The translations under genes were made by a program, and so were the position numbers. DNA of 64,000 bases from assembly GCA_028335825.1 (NCBI GenBank), contig JAIOKI010000001.1:868001-932000 (forward strand), read 5' to 3'. The notes under the pieces were generated by a model. It worked only from the letters and a program-made list of their open reading frames with translations, was not told the DNA's origin and ran no database searches. The DNA is from Nosema muscidifuracis. Taxonomy: Eukaryota > Microsporidia > Nosematidae. Every line of letters begins with the position of its first letter. Positions within the stretch are counted from its first letter, which is position 1. This document shows positions 51,821 to 63,555 of this stretch, in pieces.

Positions 51821-53339
51821 CTTTTAATCAAAAAAAATTAACTTTTATATTTTTTAATATTTAATTTTAATATATTTAAAAAGTTTATTAAATTAGTTAT
51901 AAATTTAAATAGATTAAATTATTTAATATATACATAGATTAAAATAAGTAATCTAAATATTTATTTATATTATTTTTTTGACACAAAAGTATTTAAAATG
52001 AAGAAAATTTAAATTATTTTAAAATTCGCGAATAAATGTTTAATTAAGTCTTTTTAACTTAATATTTACAAAATATATAATTAAGTATATTTATGTTCGA
52101 AATGATAAAAAGACAAATATTTGACAATTTATGTATTTATTCATAATTTCTATACTAATCTTATATTATTATTGCTAGAAATATTTTATTTCAATTAATA
52201 ATGTGAGGAATTAATTTAATCTTTTTATAATATAAAAGTATTTATTAATAGAAAGATTAATTAGCGAATTAAATTTCATATGAGAAATTAATAATTATAA
52301 TGTAATAAATTATTTTTAACTGTAGAAAACTTTTGAATAAGAAAAATTTAGAATTAATATTGCTTGTCTTAATATAAGAAAAGTTTGGTAAAATCAAAGT
52401 ATTTTTGCTAGACATAATATGTAGAGAAATATTACAGAGAAAGTCATTTATAATATAATTTAATTTAATGAGTTATTTGATTTACTTAGACTCGTTCAAT
52501 AGTCAGATTGATATCCTTACTCAAATAAAGTCATTTATATAAAAATACTTTTAATTAGCTTTTATGGTAAAGAGATTTGTTATTTTATTATACTGGAAGA
52601 AAAATAAAATAAAGTTAATTTTTTATGGTAAGATTTTCAATTATTAAAACATCTTTCTGATATACGCTACAAAGTGCTTTAATTTTGTTTAAGTATTTAA
52701 ATTACAGATTACTAAAATTTCAATTTGATTTCTTCTATGATTGATGTTAGTTTAATTAAAACACTGATGAGTAATTTATTGTTAGGATAATATAAATCTA
52801 GAATTTAAATAGGCATAAAATATTGATGTGATACTTTATTTACATATAAACATATTTTTTATTTAAAGCATATCTTTTCATTGAGCTGCTTATGATAAAA
52901 ATCTTAAGCGACTTTTTATAAAGGTTATTTTATAATTATATCTATCTAAAAAGTGAGTCATCTTAACAATATAAAAAAAGTAATTGGCAATTAAATTAAT
53001 GTTATAAGCGTATTTTATAGATAAAAATAAATTAAAAGAAAAAATTTAAAAATTTGTCATAATAGATTTGTTAAATTTATCTATAAAATTTTTATAATAT
53101 AAAAAAAATGACTTTTAATCAAACAAAACTTAAAGAGTTAAATTTTTGAAATTTTATATAATTAAAAAAACTTGTCTTGATAATTTAAAAAAATATAAAG
53201 AAATTTTTCATAGATACTTTAGCTATTATAAATTCATAATAAGATCATATACTTTTATTTTTAAAATTGACTATATAAATAATTATTAAGTCGTGATAAT
53301 AGAGATAGGAATAATAAAATTTGATAATTTTTGAACCGT
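51821..53339. other. Upstream DNA of family member 3; otherwise nothing recognised
   Basis: The first about 110 bases (51821-51945) match the 5' flank of member 5. Beyond that, AT-rich DNA with no gene or repeat that I can name. Confidence 0.5.
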
Positions 53340-55000
53340 AGAGACAAAAAAGAAGCATAAGTACGATTTATGGCCAACCACTCTGTTTCGCTATACAAGT
53401 ATAAGTCCAGGATAATTTCTTTCTTTATGACTTGGAACGGTACAGTAACAAACTTTCATCGCGCATACAGAACATAACTAAAGTTAGATAGCTACATCGA
53501 TGAATACATTTAGATGAAAATATCATGATGAAATTGGAAAGTAATCGCATATTCTGTGAAGACAAGGCTGCAGTAGGTATTAGTCTAGAAATAGAAGGAA
53601 AGAGGCCAATCGAAGATGTGAGGGAGGCATACGCGGTGAGTAAAGAATAAAATAAGGACATCATAAAATTATACTCCCAAATAAATAATTTAACTTACAT
53701 ATTGAAGTATTAAAAATCAAAATTCAATTCTTCTATTTTTATCAGTTTTTAACATATTCCTATAATTGTATTATTTTTTTCTATATTAACAATGTTATAC
53801 ATACTAAATAAATTCATTATTTTATAAAAATATCTTAAATGTAAATTAAATGCAAAATACTTTGTTGAAATAATTTATGAATAAGAGATACTCAAATATG
53901 ATATTATATTTAAAACCAATTTTTTATTGTGATAACTCAATAAAATATTGTAACAAACTTATTGGTAATTATAGAACAAAGATAAAGCTTAAAAACTAAA
54001 TATAATTTTGAATATGACTTAAGACAGTTTTCAAAGAGCATTAAAGAAAATGAAGTGATTAATGACGTCATCATAAACACATTATCTTTTTTATTATTAA
54101 TACAATTGAACAATGAACAAAGAAATAAAAATTTTATACAAAAATTAGCAAAATAAACTTTCGTATGTAAGAAATAACATTTCTATTTTAATTCTTTAAT
54201 GAAATAATTTATAATTTCTTAACATTTCAGTACAATAAATTGTCTCAAACAATTTGTAGAAATAAGCTTGAAATTACAATAAACCTGACAAATTCATTAT
54301 CAATAAACGAGAAAAGGAGATTTAAATTTTAGAAATAGAAGTTAAGTCACAAGATAGTTCCAGTAGGTGGAATCCGAAAAGTTGAGAAAGTACTATTTAC
54401 TTGTCAATAATCTCTCTGATGCACGACTTTGAAACTAAACTAATTCCATTTGTTATAACCTGGAATGGAATAACGACACAGTACAATGCAAAATAAAGAA
54501 TGAAGCTAGATAAAACTCACCACATCCAGGGTAATGTCAATCAATTACTCTAAAAAACGCTCTAGAGTTTTTCGCTAGAATTTAGTCGTAGAGAATAATT
54601 TACAGATAAAGAAATATCTATGAGAAGTTGAAGGTAGAAAATATCAAGCCACTGGTATTAATTTGATAGACAATAGCCCCAAATAAATTAGTTTATTATA
54701 GAATTTCATTTATTTTTTAATTCCTAATAAAAGTAAATTCTCGTTCTGAAACCAGAAAAAGCTCTAGCAAGTTGTCATATAGATTAAAAATTTTTATTAT
54801 ATATAATTTCTTAATAATTCAAGCGTTATTTTTATTGTAAAAAATTAATTTAATATATAAATTTGAATTGATATAATAAAACCTGATCTTTTTATGAATG
54901 CATGACAGAAAAAGATGTGTACTACAAGAAGCTAATGAGAAAGAGGACCTCATAAATTCAGCATAAAACGGTATTCAGAGGCAATTTATAGTGCGAATTA
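53340..55000 (+). mobile_element. Fossil of a Ty3/gypsy-like LTR retroelement
   Basis: Three patches of visibly higher G+C (about 53340-53650, 54350-54680 and 54890-55000) hold short traces that resemble pol of Ty3/gypsy elements: reverse-transcriptase-like pieces in the first two and an RNase-H-like piece in the third. The first two partly match each other, so at least two insertions or a duplication are involved. It is thoroughly broken, with many breaks, and has no recognisable LTRs, so it is old. Family assignment is tentative. Confidence 0.35.
54720..54790. repeat. Dispersed repeat, copy a
   Basis: About 70 bases with CCTAATAAAAGTAAATTCTC, GTTCTGA and CAAGTTGTCAT aligning by eye to 60679-60750, with about two thirds of positions matching. 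Possibly the end or flank of an old element. Confidence 0.4.
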
Positions 55001-55621
55001 GATACTGATTAGAAAAAAATCTTATTTTATTTTAGATAAGTTTAACATCTTATTTCAATATGTTCTATTATAGATATTTTCTAAAGACCACTTTATGCTA
55101 TTTCTAAATTAAAAAATACATTTCTTAGATTTTAAATTCTTAAAAAGAAAATGAAGATACAATACAGAACTAAATCAAAACATAACTATTTTTTTAAATG
55201 AAGAAAGCATGATTGTACATATACCATTTATTGTTTATTAATAAATTAAATTATGAATTTTGTACATTGTTTCGTCTATGAACTTATATAATCTCGTCTT
55301 AAAATAAATTTGAATTAATAACACAATGATAAAGTGAAAATGATCGCTGAGTTTAAGATTTGTAAAAGAGGATTTATCATTTAGAAGATTCATTTTAGTT
55401 TTGTCACTAATAATAACTAGAATTAATTAATTTGTCAAAATGATTAATTGTTATATTAATGATAATATATCAGTAAAAATGAAATTTGTATTATCACATA
55501 AATTATTATATTTATATAAAATTGATATAGAAATTGAAATTTAAATAGTTATTACTTATTTCTAATTTAAGTTATAAATTAAATTTTAATTTATGAATTA
55601 TATACAATAAAATCAATCTGA

Positions 55622-55625
55622 CCCC
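55622..55625 (+). promoter_or_regulatory. CCCC start-site motif of family member 4
   Basis: GACCCCTTAGTT lies before the ATG at 55632. Members 1, 4 and 6 have the motif; members 2, 3 and 5 do not. Confidence 0.5.
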
Positions 55626-55631
55626 TTAGTT

Positions 55632-56582
55632 ATGCAAGAGCTTACTTATAAACCGTACAACAAATTTACTGAATTTAAAAATTGGCGTGATGAACATCTA
55701 GCAAAATCATCTGAATCTTGCAAACAGATCAATTTTTACAATCTAAAGGAAGCAGAAATACCAAGATCTCTTATAAAAAAAATACCGAAATGTCTTGTTC
55801 ATTTTACACGTAAAATGTGTAATTGTAATCAAGAATGTATAGGGAATTCATTTTATAAAGTAAAAATTAACTATCAATGTGAATTATACGATCTTGATAA
55901 TTTATGGTTCGATGACGAATATATTGATTGTTCTTTTCTTGATAAAAAAGTTCAAGATAAAAAATTAGTACCTATTGATTCATATAACAAATTATTAAGT
56001 ACAATAAAAAATATCAATAGTGGTTTAATTAAACTTTGTGATACACAAGAAGATTACAGAACATTATTATGTGAAGTTTATGATCTAAGAGATGGATGTA
56101 GAAATTTACCTCAATGTATAGAATTTTATCTAAAGAAAATACAAGAAAAAGACTGTAAGAATAAAGATTTTATATGGGGAGTATCAGAAATTGAAAATAT
56201 ATTAGGAGTAAAAGTATTAACAACTAATATTGAAACTGTAAACGATAATTTTGATATACCTTTAGATATTGAAAGAAATGACTCTTCTAAAATTATTGTT
56301 AAACGAGATTTAAATCATATTGATCTTCCAGATGTTGATAATATTGGAAATTATTATGATTCTATTAGTTATGACAATATGAACCAAAATCCATCGAACT
56401 ATCAGCAGTATACTTTTTATTCTATGATGTCTATGTCAATAATCTCAACTTTATTATTTTTTATTTTAGTAGTTTTAGGATTACGAGATAATAAAAAGAA
56501 CAATATAATTATCAGACCAGCTATTATAATGACACTTTCTTTAATGATTATATCGACGTATTTTACTCTGAGTATTGAATAA
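55632..56582 (+). CDS. Cys-rich two-helix family member 4
   Basis: 316 residues, intact and on the opposite strand to its closest relative, member 1. Landmarks: FKNWRDEHLAKSSESCKQI, PKCLVHFTRKMCNCNQEC, NLWFDDEYIDCSFLDKKV, LLCEVYDLRDGCRNLPQC and IENILGVKVL with the glycine that member 1 has lost. A shorter linker is followed by VKRDLNHIDLPDVDN and two hydrophobic helices (about 262-283 and 292-316). Its last 67 residues differ from member 1 at one position (R for Q); the first about 45 residues differ much more. Homology to member 1 stops about at the stop codon. There is no signal peptide. Confidence 0.92.
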   Translation: MQELTYKPYNKFTEFKNWRDEHLAKSSESCKQINFYNLKEAEIPRSLIKKIPKCLVHFTRKMCNCNQECIGNSFYKVKINYQCELYDLDNLWFDDEYIDCSFLDKKVQDKKLVPIDSYNKLLSTIKNINSGLIKLCDTQEDYRTLLCEVYDLRDGCRNLPQCIEFYLKKIQEKDCKNKDFIWGVSEIENILGVKVLTTNIETVNDNFDIPLDIERNDSSKIIVKRDLNHIDLPDVDNIGNYYDSISYDNMNQNPSNYQQYTFYSMMSMSIISTLLFFILVVLGLRDNKKNNIIIRPAIIMTLSLMIISTYFTLSIE

Positions 56583-58377
56583 AAAATTGTTTATGATTAT
56601 ATATTACGTTCTATTATTTCAATTGAACCCCTAGTGAAGTAATTTATCATTTTTTTGCAAATAATTTACCACTTATACGTTTCACTGGTATTTCTAAAAG
56701 TCAATTTTGAAGATACTGAATGTATGTCGTAACCTTTTTATATTTTGTATTATATCGAATCGAAAGATTGTAGACTAATTAATATTTTCTTGGTTATATT
56801 TTAAATTGTTAAAGATTATCTTAAAATCTCAATTTCTAATTCTGCAATTAGAATGATTTTATTTTATTACAACTGAATTGTTCAATAGTAAGTTTTTTTA
56901 TATCTGAATGTTAAAAACTAAAAAATACAGTTTTTTGATTAGCTATAATTAACACTAATAAAAATATTATTTTTTTGTTCATGTTTGCATATAAAAATAT
57001 ATAGGCTATAGAATCATAAATATATACATTTTTAATCTCATACATGAATATCTTCTTATATACTTGTGTTTAATTATTTAAGTATTGTAATACGACAAAA
57101 ACAATATTCCATACTATACTTTTCAAATTTAATTATATTTTTCTATATCATCAACTTTAGATTATGTACCTCTTATATTTGTACAATAATTAGTTAGCAA
57201 ATCTTTAATATGTTTCTTCTTTATTTCATTAATTTTTAGATTAGAAGAGAAAGTAATTTTTACTCTAATTTTATTTTTTTACTTTGAAAGTCAAATATGT
57301 TGAATAATTATATTCTTGTTTTTATCATATTAATGTTTTTTTTCGTTAAATATATATTTTTGTATTGATGTAAAAATTATTTCTTTAGTAAGCTTGTCAT
57401 TTGAACTTACTAGCTATAAGCATCAATATAGAGTTTTTAGACCAAAATATATGATTTTATTTTAACAATACATACTTTAATATGAATTTCGATGTAAAAA
57501 TATTGATACTAAAACGTTTTTTGTTAATAGTTTATTGTCTTAGTTCAACCTTTTTTTATATAATTTAATAGTCAGAGATTAAGTTATTAAGCAATTATTA
57601 AATGACTAAATTAGATTGCTAGATGATTTCTAATTTTAGAAAAATAATAATCCAAATTAGTATTTCTTTTGTCTGGCTTGTATAAATTAAAAAGAAATGA
57701 TTAAAAAAAATTAAAGATAGAAAACACTGATATTAAAAAAGATAATCAATGTAATTAAATACTTGACCTAAAGTATTTAAATAACAGAATATTTTTTCTT
57801 TAAAAAATAACACTTTATAATCTGCATCTTGAACTCGAGTATCACAGAAAATTACTAGAAAAATATTTAATATTAATTGATATACTCTTAAACTCAATAT
57901 TAAACACTTTTTAAATTAGTATGCAAAAAAAATTAATTAAATATTAGTTAGTTAAATTTAAGAAATGGCTAAAAAAGCTTTAATAGTGCTATTATTTGAG
58001 AAAAATAAAGTCTAAAAGAAACAGTAAACATTTATAATTTACAAAATTACTTAAAAAAATTTAATGGTATTGTTAAATTATTTTCGGGTTTTTATTATTA
58101 TCAATTTTAGACGTTTTTTCAACATTGCAAGGATTCGATATTAAATAAACGATTTGAAACGTTTCAGTCAGACTAAAAATTATTGAACCAAGATTTATTA
58201 TGGAGAATTCTAGAACAAGTTAAAAATATTAAAAACCAATTGACATTTAAAAAAATTCTTATTTTGAATTACTTTAATGATAATCATAAAGAATTTCATT
58301 TAAGATGATAAAAAACATCAAATAACTATACAGACATACAACGAAGACTTTTAAATTTAATCACAAATATTTTAATT
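56583..58377. other. AT-rich spacer between family members 4 and 5
   Basis: No gene. At about 58140-58330 there is a plus-strand helical-looking open stretch with no start motif, too weak to call. Confidence 0.45.
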
Positions 58378-59406
58378 TCAAATTCCTATTGAAGAATATA
58401 TTGAAATAAATAACATAGAAAGTGTCATAACAATAGCTGGAACAACAATTTTACCATTTTTACTTTCCTTACATCCTAAGTAAACTAGAATAAAAAATAA
58501 CATTGTAGAAATTAGAGATAAAGACATCATAGAATAAAACATATCTCTCTGATAATCTGTAAATTCAACTGTATTGATTTCTGATTCTATAGATTTATAT
58601 TCATCTAAAATTTTATGGACATCAGGAATAACAATATTTTGTAAATCACGTTTTGTAATTATATGTAGTGTTCCTTCTGGATCATTTTTATAGTTATTAA
58701 TCGCATTATTTAAAAAACACTCTGATAAGCATTTACTTTGTTTTTCACTAACTTTCAATTCAACATCTTCTTGATTACTAATGCTTTTTGGAGCCTTTTC
58801 TTCTGTTTTATTTGATAAAAGACTTTCACCAATAATACGTTCAAATTCTTCAATCTGCATAACATATTCATCATTTTTACAGTATTTCCGCGGAAATTTT
58901 GTCAAATTTGAAACTATACATGAATTCATATTTTCACAACTATCTCTTAGATCATAAAAATTACATAATAAGCTTTCGAAATTTTCTCCTGAATCACATA
59001 GTTCAGATATTCCATTTTTTATTTTTGAAAATGTTTCAGATAACACATTATAAGTGTTTACTGGTACTAATTTATTACCTTCAACTTTTTTTCCTAGAAA
59101 ATTACAATATTTATACGAATTATCATACCATAAATTTGATACATCAAAGTTAAAACATTTTCTGTCAATATTAATTTTAAAGAATGATTCATTTATACAT
59201 TCTCGATTACAGTTACACATTTTACGAGTAAAATGTACCAAACATTTTGGTACGTTCTTTATTAAAAAAATTGACGAATCATTAATGTCGATATACATAG
59301 ATTCGAGTTCATCACATTTTTCAGTTGCTTTTCTTAGTTCCTCATTACGCCATTCTTCAAATTCATTAAATTCTTTTAATCTTTCAACTTCTGCTGTATA
59401 ATCCAT
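58378..59406 (-). CDS. Cys-rich two-helix family member 5
   Basis: 342 residues, intact. Landmarks: FEEWRNEELRKATEKCDEL, PKCLVHFTRKMCNCNREC, NLWYDNSYKYCNFLGKKV, LLCNFYDLRDSCENMNSC. The linker (about 200-245) is unlike that of member 3 and carries two extra cysteines (SKCLSECFL). From TLHIITKRD to the end it equals member 3 except for isolated changes, and about 110 bases upstream of the ATG also match member 3. Helices at about 290-311 and 320-342. The stop is TGA, where member 3 has TAA. No CCC motif. Confidence 0.92.
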   Translation of the reverse strand: MDYTAEVERLKEFNEFEEWRNEELRKATEKCDELESMYIDINDSSIFLIKNVPKCLVHFTRKMCNCNRECINESFFKINIDRKCFNFDVSNLWYDNSYKYCNFLGKKVEGNKLVPVNTYNVLSETFSKIKNGISELCDSGENFESLLCNFYDLRDSCENMNSCIVSNLTKFPRKYCKNDEYVMQIEEFERIIGESLLSNKTEEKAPKSISNQEDVELKVSEKQSKCLSECFLNNAINNYKNDPEGTLHIITKRDLQNIVIPDVHKILDEYKSIESEINTVEFTDYQRDMFYSMMSLSLISTMLFFILVYLGCKESKNGKIVVPAIVMTLSMLFISIYSSIGI

Positions 59407-60678
59407 CTATTAATCAAAAAAATTAACTTTTATATTTTTTAATATTTAATATATTTAAAAGAGTTTATTAAATTAGTTATAAATTTAAATAGATTAAATT
59501 ACGTAATATAATTTAAGTAAAATTAAAAATTTATATATTTAAATGAATATCACAATATTTTTCTTATGCAAATGAAATTGATAAAATAAAATTTTTGTTA
59601 ACCTACGAATTTTAGTAAATATATGATTTTTTGATAATGAAACATTTTATATTATATATATTCTTATATTAAAGATTTAATTAGAAGTTTTTCAATATAA
59701 ATTATTAATTGGGTCATTTCATATACCAACTTTAATTGTTTAAGAAGTGTTTATACTTTATTTCTTGTTATTAATCTTAGTTTTGCTCGCATTTTAATAA
59801 AAAATAGAAGTTAAAGCATTTAACTTTATTAGTCGATTATTATGATTGTTTAGGAATTTGCTTTTGAATAAATAATTGTAATTTGATTTTATTTTGTTTC
59901 GTTATTAGAAACTTCAAGTTTTATTTATGATGTTACACCAAATAGTATATAATATCTAATTAGAGAGTAATTTTTTTTTAGTATTAAATTATCACATCAA
60001 AGAAAAGAACGGTATTTTATTATAAGTCAAAATTAATTAAAGATTTAAATTTTATATATATTGCACAATATAACATTTTTATTCAATGACATATAGTCCT
60101 TAGATTTTTATTATTTATATCACTTGCTAATTTGACATTAAACAAACATCAATAAGTATATATTACATAATATCGACCGAATTTATTTTGTATTTTTATG
60201 ATAAAAAAGTACATATAATTATTGTTTATAAAAGATGTCAAATTAAATTTAAATCTTTGAGTTACTTCTCTTAAAGCAATAAAAATACTTTTCAAAATAA
60301 ATTAAATAAGCATATAATATTAATTTTATGAGAAATACTGGAAAAAAATAATTATTTAAAAATTAACTTTATATCTCAACATAGACACTAAAATTTTAGG
60401 TTAATTATTAAATTATAATCTTATTTATTTCTAATTTTCAAAAACAAAAGTAGTACAAGAATCTAAATAGATTAAATAAAAAGGTTTAGTAACGACTTAT
60501 TTAGACACGTCAAATAAAATTGATTTAGAATTATCTATAAAATTTTAATAAAATAAGTAATAGTTAGACTAAAGCAAACAATTCAATGGAAGACTTTAAA
60601 TAACAGCTACATTCATTAATAGAAATCAATTTACAAAATCTATATATAAAAAATTTAAATTAACTTTTATTTATTTTT

Positions 60679-60750
60679 AACCCCTAAGAATAAAAATATA
60701 GTTTGTTCTGAGCTAAGAAAACTTTAACAAGTTATCGTAATAGATGAAAT
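60679..60750. repeat. Dispersed repeat, copy b
   Basis: Starts AACCCCTAAGAATAAAAATA and contains GTTCTGAGCTAAGAAAAC and CAAGTTATCG; pairs with 54720-54790. It opens with a gene-start-like ACCCC but no ATG follows. Confidence 0.4.
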
Positions 60751-60879
60751 CAAAAACATCAATAAAAAGAGGTGCACCAAAATAGCCAGTAAAATATTGA
60801 TTTAAGAATTACTAGAGCTGCATTAATATGATAATATATTTTTTTATAAGTCTGTTATTTCTGTAAATATGTAGATGTA

Positions 60880-61390
60880 AGCATCGTTATGGCATCTCAT
60901 GTGTCATGTGCTAGCATTATATCACACTGCGTATCGAGGTGATTAAGACTTTTTTAATTTTATAATTTCATGAAGGCACTTATTATTTATTTTAGATGAA
61001 TATTCGTATCCTATAGTGCTTCCTCCGACCTTCCATTTATATTTTCCCTTGTCAGTCGTGTTGCTGAATCATTCATGCTAATCAAAAGATCTTTTCGATA
61101 TATAAAAAAATTATGTTGTTATATTTTTTTGTAATATAGCTATATAAACTGTTCTTTTTGTCTTCTTAAATTTTCCTGAAGTAAATCTGTTTTCTAAATT
61201 ACTTTTACTTATTAAAAAGGTTCTTATTTTCAAAAGGTGAGTCTTCTTTTATCCTGTGTTTGTTTTATAGCTCGTCTTCTAAGTATAAATTCCTTCGTGT
61301 TGTCTAAACTTAGATGTAATTGCAATAACATTTTTGACACTTTTCATTAATATTTATGAAACTTCTTCTTAGTTTCTTTCCTCATAAGAT
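60880..61390 (-). other. Unidentified decayed coding patch
   Basis: Visibly less AT-rich than its flanks. The minus strand keeps one clear protein-like run (GKYKWKVGGSTIGYEYSSK) near 60970-61060 and weaker traces to about 61390, broken in several places. It may be a relic of a transposon or of a host gene; no family is recognised. Confidence 0.35.
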
Positions 61391-63547
61391 ACAACTTTTT
61401 TTGGAATCAATTATTTTTAATATGATTATTTAGTTTTATCATTTAATAACTGAACAAAAAAATTATAACTGAGAAATTTTTTACATTATATGTTTATTTT
61501 TAAATTCTGTAAGATCTAAAAAAGATAATTGAAAAGATCATTTATACATTAAATAGCTTTTTTAATTTCATTCTTATAAATTTTATTACACGTTTTTTTA
61601 TGTAACTTATTTAATTTCTGTATATAAATGAACGATAATTCTACAATACGTAGTTTAATTTACTAAAACCAAATGCATTTTATAAAATTTTGAAAAAAGG
61701 GTTTAATTATTTTAATATCTAGAGAAGAATAATTTAATATTTGATTCCATACTTGTTACAATTCAGCAGATGACTCATTCATAAACAATAAATTCTACTT
61801 TTGTAAAAACTAATAATTTGAGGCTTTTGAAAAAAAGAAATATTTTACTTATTATTTAGAAATTCAATTAAAAAGTTTTTTCAATGCTAATGTTACATGT
61901 TATAAGAAATAACCAATGAGTATCTTTGAACAATTATTAATACCAATCTTTTTTAAAAAAATTCACAATAATTTACTAAAGTGAAATATTACATAAATAA
62001 TTTTATGAGTTCTAGTAGAATTAAATATTATGTAAAAAATGACAAATTATTTTATAAATTAATATTATTTAAAGACTTACTTTACAGAGATCTAAAAGAA
62101 TAACATTAAATAATTAAAAATGTCTATAAAACATTTATTTTATATAAATTAATTACTAAAAACATACTAATAGAATAAGAAAGATATATTTATAATTAAT
62201 GATTTAAAAAGATAAGAATAATTTTTTATTTTATGACATTGTAACTAAATAATACCTAATCTTATTGAAAAATATAGAATTAAACTGCCAAATATGAAAT
62301 ATACAGTCTAATATTTTATAGTGATTCTCTAGAGCTTTATGTTTAAGTATATACTTAAACTTCTTGTCTTTAACTAAGAATATATGAAGCTATAGATATG
62401 ATGTAGGAATTTGAAAAAATTGATATTTTAAATATAAAGAAGAACTTGAAACCGCAAATTCTAGACCAAATCAAAATTTATATTTTGATACAAACCAAAT
62501 AAATTCATTTTGTCAAATTGTAAATTTAATTTAATAAATTATCTATTTGTATATAAGAAGTAGCATATGAAATTTATTTGAATAATTTAGCATTAATATC
62601 TTATTTAAAGTACATTCATTCTTTTATTTGGTAAATTTTTTCTACTTTAGACAACAAATTAAAAAATCAAGTTTTCGACAGACAAGAATAAATAACATTA
62701 TTTATAACTTTATAAATCATAAAAATAGATGAACATGATCAAAGTTTACATTTGACATTAAAATACTAATATTTAATATACAATAAAATAAAACCTTTCA
62801 ATTTATTTGTATTGGTTAATATTTAATTAATCATATAATTAATAACAAAAAGTGTCTAAAAATGAAATCATTTTAATTAATCATTTATCAAATTATATTT
62901 AGTAAAACACCTTTTAATTTATTATATAACGTAAATCAGATTATAAAAATTTTATTTTTTATTTAACTAAGTGGCATAATACTCAGAGATCCAGATTGTT
63001 CTGAGGTAAAACTTTAAGAATTAATACTTGAATGCTCAACTTATCCTGGCATGCATTTATTGTAATTAAATTTATTTGATCTCTTGTTTACTCTTAAATA
63101 GCATTGACTTTTTAGATATAATTGGTTATAAAATTTTTGATAATGAAGCTCAATAAAAATATCCTCTAAATCGAATATAAATAAGTACACATTAAGCTAT
63201 GCAATTATTTTTTAATCAATTAAAAATCAATTTTGATTAATTATAAATAATTAGTAAGAAATAACTAATTAAGTACGTGTATCAATTAATCATGAGGTAA
63301 TAATATCAGATCAACGTAAATCAGAATATAAGAAATTATTAATTTTTAAGTCAAGTAATTTTTATTTTTATTTATCTAATGTAAATCAAATTAAAAGAAA
63401 TTATTAATTAAATTTAATATATTTCAATACTTTTTAATTTGTTTATGAAAGTCAATATATCTAATACAAAAACTTTTAAACTTACTTTTTTTATAAAATA
63501 TAATTAATTTTTTAATTAATTTAATTATAAAAGAACATTTTATAATG

Positions 63548-63551
63548 CCCC
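63548..63551 (+). promoter_or_regulatory. CCCC start-site motif of family member 6
   Basis: TGCCCCAAGT abuts the ATG at 63556 and supports the start of the partial gene. Confidence 0.55.
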
Positions 63552-63555
63552 AAGT

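Larger units (their letters stand above)
59407..63555. other. Largest gene-poor stretch, AT-rich, with fossil patches
   Basis: The first about 110 bases are shared with the 5' flank of member 3. The rest has no intact gene. Listed separately are a dispersed repeat at 60679-60750 and a G+C-richer patch at 60880-61390. A trace near 62970-63060 is discussed among the rejected items. Confidence 0.5.

Noticed and set aside
53425-53664. 79-codon minus-strand frame
   Set aside because: Lies across the fossil retroelement patch on the other strand; no start context.
58140-58330. Helical-looking plus-strand open stretch before member 5's stop
   Set aside because: Same reasons; no homology recognised.
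62970-63060. Trace resembling the C-terminal zinc motif of a LINE
   Set aside because: Only a few residues fit, the C-x2-C pair is missing, and part of it (TTGTTCTGAGGTAAAACTT) also looks like the dispersed repeat at 60679.
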